Positions 59,132 through 64,000 of a DNA stretch of 64,000 nucleotides are shown in pieces. The stretch's first letter is position 1; every line of letters begins with the position of its first letter. Position numbers and translations under genes: made by a program. Origin of the DNA: Paenibacillus tengchongensis (GTDB taxonomy: Bacteria; Bacillota; Bacilli; Paenibacillales; Paenibacillaceae); assembly GCF_008973665.1 (NCBI RefSeq), contig NZ_WACP01000016.1, positions 1-64,000 of the forward strand. The letters are read 5' to 3'. Under the pieces are notes generated by a model. It was not told where the DNA came from. It saw nothing but the letters and a program-made list of their open reading frames with translations, and did no database searches.

Positions 59132-60145
59132 TTGATTGAATTAAAAGGAATTACCAAGGTTTACGGAAAGGGCCGGAAGGCGGCTACGGCGCTGTCCAAT
59201 CTGGACCTGTCGATCCGCAAAGGGGAAATCTTTGGCGTCATCGGCCATTCCGGTGCGGGCAAAAGTACGCTGATCCGCTGCATTAACCTGCTGGAGCGGC
59301 CGACGGACGGAGAAGTGTGGGTGGACGGTGTGGACCTTACCCGGCTTAGCCGTTCCCAGCTGCAGGAGCAGCGCCGCAAGATCGGCATGATCTATCAGCA
59401 CTTCAATCTGCTGTCGTCCGCTACGGTCTATGACAATATTGCCTTTCCGCTGCGGCTGATGAAGCTGACAAAGGCGCAAATTGAAGACAAGGTGCGGGAG
59501 CTCTTAAGCCTGGTCGGGCTGGAAGAACACCGGAACAAATATCCGGCGCAGCTGTCCGGCGGTCAGAAGCAGCGGGTCGGCATTGCCCGCGCCCTGGCGA
59601 GCAATCCGCATGTACTGCTCTGCGACGAGGCGACCTCGGCACTGGACCCGCAGACGACGGACTCCATTCTGCGGCTGCTGCTGGATATCAATCGCAAATT
59701 GAACCTGACAATCGTGCTGATTACCCATGAAATGCATGTGATTCAAAGCATTTGCGACCGGGTGGCGGTCATTCACGGCGGAGGCATTGTGGAGCAGGGC
59801 GAGGTGGCCAAAGTCTTCCTGAAGCCGCAGCATGAAGTCACCAAAGAGTTCATCCGCAGTGAAACCCAGCAGGACAGTCCGCTGCAGGCGGCGCTCGCTT
59901 CGGGCGAGCTTGGCAAAGCGGTGAAGATCACGTTCCTCGGCGAGAAGACGTATGAGTCCACGCTTTCCCATGTAGCCCGGGGTACGGGCGTTAACTTCGC
60001 CATCCTGCAGGGAACGATTTCAACGATTAAAGATGTGCCTTACGGCCAGCTTGTCGTCCGTTTCGAGGGAGAAGCTGCTGCCGTTGACTCCACGATTGCC
60101 GAATTGACTGCACAGGGGCTCGATGTGGAGGTGCTGACCCGATGA
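59132..60145 (+). CDS. metN: Methionine ABC transporter ATPase MetN
   Basis: ATPase of the MetNPQ D/L-methionine importer, 337 residues. Walker A GHSGAGKST, signature LSGGQKQRVG, Walker B HVLLCDEATSALDP, switch His in LITHEMHV. The C-terminal roughly 80 residues are the NIL/ACT-like regulatory domain that binds methionine for trans-inhibition. The start is TTG59132 after GGGGAGGG. Its stop overlaps metP (ATGA). Confidence 0.96.
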   Translation: MIELKGITKVYGKGRKAATALSNLDLSIRKGEIFGVIGHSGAGKSTLIRCINLLERPTDGEVWVDGVDLTRLSRSQLQEQRRKIGMIYQHFNLLSSATVYDNIAFPLRLMKLTKAQIEDKVRELLSLVGLEEHRNKYPAQLSGGQKQRVGIARALASNPHVLLCDEATSALDPQTTDSILRLLLDINRKLNLTIVLITHEMHVIQSICDRVAVIHGGGIVEQGEVAKVFLKPQHEVTKEFIRSETQQDSPLQAALASGELGKAVKITFLGEKTYESTLSHVARGTGVNFAILQGTISTIKDVPYGQLVVRFEGEAAAVDSTIAELTAQGLDVEVLTR

Positions 60146-60810
60146 GCGGACTTGATTTCAGTGCCATCGACTGGCAGGAAATGCAGGATGCCACGATTGC
60201 TACGTTAAAAATGTTACTTTATTCAGGAATATTCACAATTATTCTTGGTTTACCACTCGGAATTGTGTTATATTTAAGTGGCAGATCAAATAACATGTTT
60301 ATCAGGGTTGTTTACTCGGTATTATCGTTTGTCGTCAACATTTTACGGTCTGTACCGTTCATCATTCTGATGGTGGCGCTGATCCCGGTCAGCAAGGCGA
60401 TTGTCGGTACAGCCATCGGTGTACTGGGTACGATTCCCGCGCTGGTCATCGGAGCGGCACCGTTCTTCGCCCGGCTGGTGGAAACCTCGCTGCGCGAGGT
60501 GGACCGGGGCGTGATTGAAGCGGCGCAAGGAATGGGAGCATCGACACTGCAGATTGTAATGCGTGTCCTTCTGCCCGAGGCCCGTCCAGGCCTGCTTGCC
60601 GGAATTACGATTACGCTGGTTACCCTGGTCTCGTATACAGCCATGTCTGGTATGGTCGGCGGCGGCGGATTGGGCGACTTGGCCATCCGTTACGGCTACT
60701 ACCGTTATGAGAAGGAAGTAATGATCATTTCGGTCATCTTCATGGTGGTGCTGGTGCAGCTGCTGCAGATCGCCGGCGACCGGCTGGTGAAATTTTTTAC
60801 CCGGAAATAA
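60142..60810 (+). CDS. metP: Methionine ABC transporter permease MetP (MetI)
   Basis: 222-residue permease with five membrane segments. The EAA loop is LREVDRGVIEAAQGMGASTL. ATG60142 overlaps the metN stop by 4 nt (ATGA), so translation is coupled. The first roughly 150 bp are noticeably AT-rich compared with the rest. Second gene of the S-box operon. Confidence 0.95.
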   Translation: MSGLDFSAIDWQEMQDATIATLKMLLYSGIFTIILGLPLGIVLYLSGRSNNMFIRVVYSVLSFVVNILRSVPFIILMVALIPVSKAIVGTAIGVLGTIPALVIGAAPFFARLVETSLREVDRGVIEAAQGMGASTLQIVMRVLLPEARPGLLAGITITLVTLVSYTAMSGMVGGGGLGDLAIRYGYYRYEKEVMIISVIFMVVLVQLLQIAGDRLVKFFTRK

Positions 60811-60863
60811 GGTATTATAGAGCCTTATTCATACAAACATAATGATTAGAGGGGGAGTTACAA

Positions 60864-61742
60864 TTGAAAAAAGTTCTGCTTACGCTGTTTAGCCTGACGC
60901 TGGTGATGGTGCTGGCTGCTTGCGGAAACAACAATAATGCCGGCAATGCCACAAACTCTGCGGCCACCAATGCCCCAACCACGGAAGCATCCGCTGAGCC
61001 GACGACTGAACCGGCTGCCGATCCGGTCACCCTGGTGGTAGGCGCTTCTCCGGTGCCGCATGCCGAAATCCTCAAAGCGATCGCTCCGCTGCTTGAAGCC
61101 CAGGGCATTACGCTTGAAATCAAGGAATTCAGCGATTATGTACAGCCGAACGTACAGCTGGCCGAGAAGCAGCTCGACGCGAACTTCTTCCAGCATCAGC
61201 CTTACCTGGACGACCAGAACAAGAACAACGGAACAGACCTGCAGGCAGTAGTCGCTGTTCACGTTGAACCGTTCGGTGCTTACTCCAAGAAGATTAAATC
61301 CATCGATGAACTGGCTGACGGTGCAAAGGTTGCCATTCCGAATGATGCCACTAACGGCGGACGCGCGCTGATCCTGCTGGCCAAGAACGGCCTGATCACC
61401 CTGAAGGATGATACGAACATCGCTACGACCAAAGCCGACATTACGGAGAATCCGAAGAACCTGGAAATTATCGAGCTGGATGCCGCCATGCTGCCGCGTC
61501 AACTGGATGAAGTGGATCTGGCGCTGATCAACACCAACTTCGCGCTGGAAGCAGACCTTGTTCCAACTAAGGATGCGCTGTTTATTGAAGGCGGGGATTC
61601 CCCTTACGCCAACATCCTGGTTGCCCGTCCGGACAACAAGGACTCGGATGCCATCCAGAAGCTGGCCGCTGCGCTGACTTCGCCGGAAGCGAAAGCCTTC
61701 ATCGAAGAGCAATACGAAGGTGCAGTAGTTCCGGCGTTCTAA
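60864..61742 (+). CDS. metQ: Methionine-binding lipoprotein MetQ
   Basis: 292-residue lipoprotein that binds methionine outside the membrane. The lipobox is LAAC (Cys20), followed by an Asn/Thr/Ala-rich linker. The NlpA/MetQ core includes VGASPVPHAEILKAIAPLLE, DANFFQHQPYLDDQNKNNG and NDATNGGRALILLAKNGLI. The start is TTG60864 after GGGGGAG. Last gene of the operon with a strong terminator. Confidence 0.96.
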   Translation: MKKVLLTLFSLTLVMVLAACGNNNNAGNATNSAATNAPTTEASAEPTTEPAADPVTLVVGASPVPHAEILKAIAPLLEAQGITLEIKEFSDYVQPNVQLAEKQLDANFFQHQPYLDDQNKNNGTDLQAVVAVHVEPFGAYSKKIKSIDELADGAKVAIPNDATNGGRALILLAKNGLITLKDDTNIATTKADITENPKNLEIIELDAAMLPRQLDEVDLALINTNFALEADLVPTKDALFIEGGDSPYANILVARPDNKDSDAIQKLAAALTSPEAKAFIEEQYEGAVVPAF

Positions 61743-61764
61743 ACCGCCAGGAGCGCATAAATCG

Positions 61765-61810
61765 AAAAAAGGGTGTTGAAGAGCCGTCCGGTTCTTCAGC
61801 GCCCTTTTTA
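61765..61810 (+). terminator. metNPQ terminator
   Basis: GGGTGTTGAAGA pairs with TCTTCAGCGCCC (one mismatch), followed by TTTTTATTT. Confidence 0.92.
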
Positions 61811-61889
61811 TTTGCGTCCGCAGATAACCGCTGCGGGTTGCCTTGGCTCAGGTAAATCACTATACTGAAATAATCCCGGCAAAGTTCAT

Positions 61890-61946
61890 CCCCACAAAGT
61901 GAAGCAGATGCTTCCGAAGCTTAATCCGGAACCTTTGCGGGGGCCC
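61890..61946 (-). repeat. Interspersed hairpin element, copy B
   Basis: CCCCACAAAGTGAAG at the left end and TTTGCGGGGGCCC at the right match the other copies; the interior differs and contains its own dyads (GCTTCCGAAGC; TCCGGA). Most diverged copy. Located between metQ and the NifU-like terminator. Confidence 0.6.
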
Positions 61947-61970
61947 GCGAACAGGAGAAATAAAAGAAAA

Positions 61971-62003
61971 ATCCCGGCTCTTCTGGAACCAGAAGGCCGG
62001 GAT
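61971..62003 (-). terminator. Terminator of the NifU-like gene
   Basis: ATCCCGGC-TCTTCTGG pairs with CCAGAAG-GCCGGGAT with one bulge; minus strand continues with TTTTTCTTTT. Confidence 0.92.
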
Positions 62004-62015
62004 ATGTTTAAGAAA

Positions 62016-62264
62016 TTAGAATACTTGAACGACTTCTTCCACGCCTTCCACTTCTTCGAAAAGGGCGCGCTCGATACCGGCCTTCAGCGTGATGGTGGAG
62101 CTTGGGCAGCTGCCGCAGGCACCCATCAGTTTCAGCTTAACGATACCGTCTTCTACATCGACGAGTTCTACGTCGCCGCCGTCGCGTTGCAGGAACGGAC
62201 GAAGTTTATCAAGAACTTCCAGTACTTCATCGTACATGGTTGCGCTTTGTGTATTCTCACTCAT
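62016..62264 (-). CDS. NifU C-terminal-domain Fe-S scaffold protein
   Basis: 82 residues consisting of a NifU-CTD (Nfu) domain: LRPFLQRDGGDVELVDVEDG and the cluster-binding CxxC in GACGSCPSSTITLKAGIE. It carries a 4Fe-4S cluster between scaffold and target proteins. It resembles B. subtilis YutI, and neighbours YuzB and YutJ also match that region. RBS AAAGGAGTG precedes ATG62264. Confidence 0.93.
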   Translation of the reverse strand: MSENTQSATMYDEVLEVLDKLRPFLQRDGGDVELVDVEDGIVKLKLMGACGSCPSSTITLKAGIERALFEEVEGVEEVVQVF

Positions 62265-62347
62265 TTCTCATTCACTCCTTTCGTACGTTTATTATAGTAC
62301 AAAAAGCTAAAAAATAAAATGGTTCACACCAATATGGGGAGATCATT

Positions 62348-62602
62348 ATGAGACCAATCATTGAATTTTGTGCCAGCAATCTGGGCTCCGGCACGCTGCA
62401 GCTCAAAGAGAAGCTGGAGCAGAACCCGGAATATGATGTCGTAGAATACGGCTGTCTGAATAATTGCGGCGAGTGCTATTTGCGGCCGTTCGCCATGGTG
62501 GACGGCGAGATCATTGCCGCCGAGACTCCGGAAGAGCTGGAGGAAGCGATTGCCGCCTATATCAAGGAGCAGGAGGCTTGGGACAGCCTCGAGATCGATT
62601 AG
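62348..62602 (+). CDS. yuzB: YuzB-family (DUF1450) protein
   Basis: 84-residue protein with RPIIEFCASNLGSGTLQLKE and the Cys-rich YGCLNNCGECYLRPFAMVDG. The spaced Cys residues suggest metal or Fe-S binding. Function unknown; family is conserved next to yutI/yutJ in Bacillales. RBS GGGGAG. Followed by a 15-bp perfect terminator. Confidence 0.93.
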   Translation: MRPIIEFCASNLGSGTLQLKEKLEQNPEYDVVEYGCLNNCGECYLRPFAMVDGEIIAAETPEELEEAIAAYIKEQEAWDSLEID

Positions 62603-62606
62603 ACAG

Positions 62607-62650
62607 CAGAAGGCGCCGCAATGGCTTAACAGCCGTTGCGGCGCCTTCTG
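62607..62650 (+). terminator. yuzB terminator
   Basis: CAGAAGGCGCCGCAA (62607-62621) pairs perfectly with TTGCGGCGCCTTCTG (62636-62650). The T-run is weak (TCTGTTT). Confidence 0.85.
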
Positions 62651-62657
62651 TCTGTTT

Positions 62658-62712
62658 GGGGTCCCCGCAAGTACCTGAGTCAGCTTCAGCGTATTGGCCT
62701 CACTTTGTGGGG
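62658..62712 (+). repeat. Interspersed hairpin element, copy C
   Basis: Starts GGGGTCCCCGCAAGTACC and ends CACTTTGTGGGG; nearly identical to the next copy 10 bp downstream, with which it forms a direct repeat of 64-bp period. Confidence 0.75.
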
Positions 62713-62721
62713 CTGATGGTC

Positions 62722-62777
62722 GGGGTCCCCGCAAAGTACCTGAGTCAGCTTCAGCGTATAGACTTCACTTTGTGGGG
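62722..62777 (+). repeat. Interspersed hairpin element, copy D
   Basis: CCCCGCAAAGT at the left pairs with ACTTTGTGGGG at the right through an 11-bp stem with one G-U wobble. It is followed by AATTTTTTTACCC, so this copy can also act as a terminator for read-through from yuzB. Confidence 0.78.
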
Positions 62778-62784
62778 AATTTTT

Positions 62785-63846
62785 TTACCCGTAATGCCGC
62801 TTAGACATCCACAGCACGCCGCTCTTCAGTAACCGGGGGACACGGCCCATCACTGTCCGCTTGCCCATTAAGCCAAAGCCAGAATTCTTGCCGAGCGAGC
62901 CGAGCGTCCCCTTCAGCTTGATGGCATGAAGCCGCGGCGTCTCCCCGCGCCAAAGCGCTTTCAAAATATGCGCCACCTGCTCCCCCTGAGCTTCCGCCGC
63001 TTGGGCGCTCGGCGCAAAGGGAAGGCTGGCACAGTCCCCGATAACATAAACTTCGGGATAATCGGGCAGATTGTAATACTGGCCGACGATTAGCCGGCCG
63101 CCGCGGTCCTTCGGCAGCTCCAGCTGCTGCACGGCCTTCACCGGCTGAATACCGGCCGTCCATACCGTCACATCGCCGGGAACCGCCTCGTTGCCGTTGA
63201 ACACTGCATCCGGCTCCACATGGGAAACGGACACATGCCCTACCGTCTGCACATGATGTTCGCTGAACCATTCTTCGACATACCGGGACAGCTTGGCCGG
63301 AAACGCGGACAATACGCGTTCTCCCCGGTCGAGAATGGTGATGTTCAGATCAGGGCGGCTTTCCCGCAGCTCGGCGGCGATTTCCACGCCGCTCAGCCCG
63401 CCACCGACGATATTGACCGTCCCGTACGGCTTCACGTCGTTCAGCCGGCGGTAGGTTTCCCGCGTGCTGGCCATGCTCTGGATGCTGCATGTGTACAGCT
63501 CGGCACCGGGGATGCTGTGGTAGTTGTCCGTGCAGCCGAGGGCAATGGCCAGCATATCATAAGGCACTGGTTCGCCCGAGGTCAGCAGGACCAGCCGGCC
63601 CTCCAGGTCAATGGCTCCGACTTCGCCGTAGAGGACGCGGAGCCGGGGATGGGAAGGGAAGGAGATGCGCAGTTCATGTTCCGCCGCCGTCCCGGCGGCC
63701 AGTGCGTAATACTCCGTCTTGATGCCCTGGAACGGCATCCGGTCAACTAATACAATTTCCACATCATGGGGGAGATGGCTATCCAGCAATTTCTGAATAA
63801 GGGCAAGGCCGCCGTAGCCGCCGCCGAGCACGAGCAATGTTCTCAT
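62785..63846 (-). CDS. NAD(P)/FAD-dependent oxidoreductase (YutJ-like, NDH-2 type)
   Basis: 353-residue pyridine nucleotide-disulfide-type oxidoreductase related to type II NADH dehydrogenases. FAD-binding motif LVLGGGYGGLALI at the N-terminus, NAD-binding NIVGGGLSGVEIAAEL at about residue 150, and the second FAD contact in VYVIGDCASLPFAP. It may pass electrons to quinone or another carrier; B. subtilis YutJ is the likely ortholog given YuzB and YutI-like neighbours. RBS GGAAAGGAAG precedes ATG63846. Confidence 0.9.
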   Translation of the reverse strand: MRTLLVLGGGYGGLALIQKLLDSHLPHDVEIVLVDRMPFQGIKTEYYALAAGTAAEHELRISFPSHPRLRVLYGEVGAIDLEGRLVLLTSGEPVPYDMLAIALGCTDNYHSIPGAELYTCSIQSMASTRETYRRLNDVKPYGTVNIVGGGLSGVEIAAELRESRPDLNITILDRGERVLSAFPAKLSRYVEEWFSEHHVQTVGHVSVSHVEPDAVFNGNEAVPGDVTVWTAGIQPVKAVQQLELPKDRGGRLIVGQYYNLPDYPEVYVIGDCASLPFAPSAQAAEAQGEQVAHILKALWRGETPRLHAIKLKGTLGSLGKNSGFGLMGKRTVMGRVPRLLKSGVLWMSKRHYG

Positions 63847-63894
63847 AAGACCGATCTTCCTTTCCGATTATGGCTTTAGGAACAGGCGAGCTGG

Positions 63895-64000
63895 CTATTC
63901 GTAAACTTTAATCTCGTTATAGAAAGTATCGCGTTCAACCGGTATTTTACCGGCGCCCTTGACCAGCCAGATCAGCTCATCGCGGGTGAGTCCTTCCGGT
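63895..64000 (-). CDS. 3' end of a probable aminofutalosine synthase (MqnE-like), cut by window edge
   Basis: An open frame runs in from the window edge and stops at TAG (63897-63895). It encodes about 34 residues, including EGLTRDELIWLVKGAGKIPV and ERDTFYNEI. The pattern L-T-x-x-E-L-x-x-L-(I/V)-(K/R)-x-A-G-x-x-P-V-E-R-D-T is what I recall at the C-terminus of MqnE, a radical SAM enzyme of futalosine-route menaquinone synthesis. Only the tail is visible, so the assignment is tentative. Confidence 0.55.
   Translation of the reverse strand, partial: PEGLTRDELIWLVKGAGKIPVERDTFYNEIKVYE

Overview
The window looks like chromosomal DNA of a Paenibacillus-type, spore-forming Firmicute. The evidence is an alpha/beta SASP with a sigma-G promoter, sporulation genes yunB and ylbJ, a lytH-like endopeptidase, strong Shine-Dalgarno sites with frequent TTG/GTG starts, T-box and S-box leaders, a FapR operator, and a pectin-degradation operon. 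Base composition is moderately GC-rich by eye. One AT-rich island stands out at about 15.5-16.9 kb. No rRNA, tRNA, CRISPR array, insertion sequence or prophage was seen.

Layout. Positions 1-544 are an intergenic zone with inverted and direct repeats. Positions 545-6623 are a rhamnogalacturonan/pectin oligosaccharide operon: lipoprotein, two permeases, a YteR-like GH105 hydrolase and a GH28 enzyme. Positions 6802-8328 hold a divergent MerR regulator and short-chain dehydrogenase sharing two 19-bp-spacer promoters. Positions 8394-9483 hold a solitary fabH under a FapR-type operator. A LacI-type regulator follows (9697-10719), then gbsR-like/opuA osmoprotectant transport (10857-14615) and a VTT-domain membrane protein. 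Positions 15549-16711 are a two-gene island: a TIR-like nucleotide-binding protein related to CBASS/Pycsar effectors, translationally coupled to a 61-residue orphan. yunB follows.

Positions 18219-26931 look like a surface-glycoconjugate locus. It has three GT2/TPR glycosyltransferases in one operon, a protein with eleven near-identical repeats and a DUF6385-like C-terminus, and a divergent pair of paralogous Ser/Thr/Ala-rich proteins behind a sigma-K-like promoter. None of the candidate substrates has a signal peptide, which fits assembly on the spore surface by the mother cell. Positions 27410-38343 hold a GH13 enzyme, lytH, yutD with a structured leader, a C-terminal processing protease, a stalk-domain protein, NAD kinase, ylbJ, a truncated globin and small zinc-ribbon/YycC-type proteins.

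Positions 38459-48297 carry pepF, a SASP, aldose epimerase, T-box-trpS, ctaB, a Toprim protein and an MFS exporter. Positions 48544-58777 are a co-oriented run with a cell-envelope theme: membrane protein, CvpA/transglutaminase protein, two tandem class B PBPs, HAD phosphatase, DUF456 protein, MurJ/SpoVB-type flippase, thioredoxin and a HEPN protein. Positions 58804-61742 are the S-box-controlled methionine importer metNPQ. The end of the window has NifU-like, YuzB and YutJ-like genes and the 3' end of a probable mqnE.

The best candidates for something undescribed are the TIR/61-residue pair, the GT-repeat-protein locus, the yutD leader RNA, and a roughly 56-bp interspersed hairpin element present in four copies.
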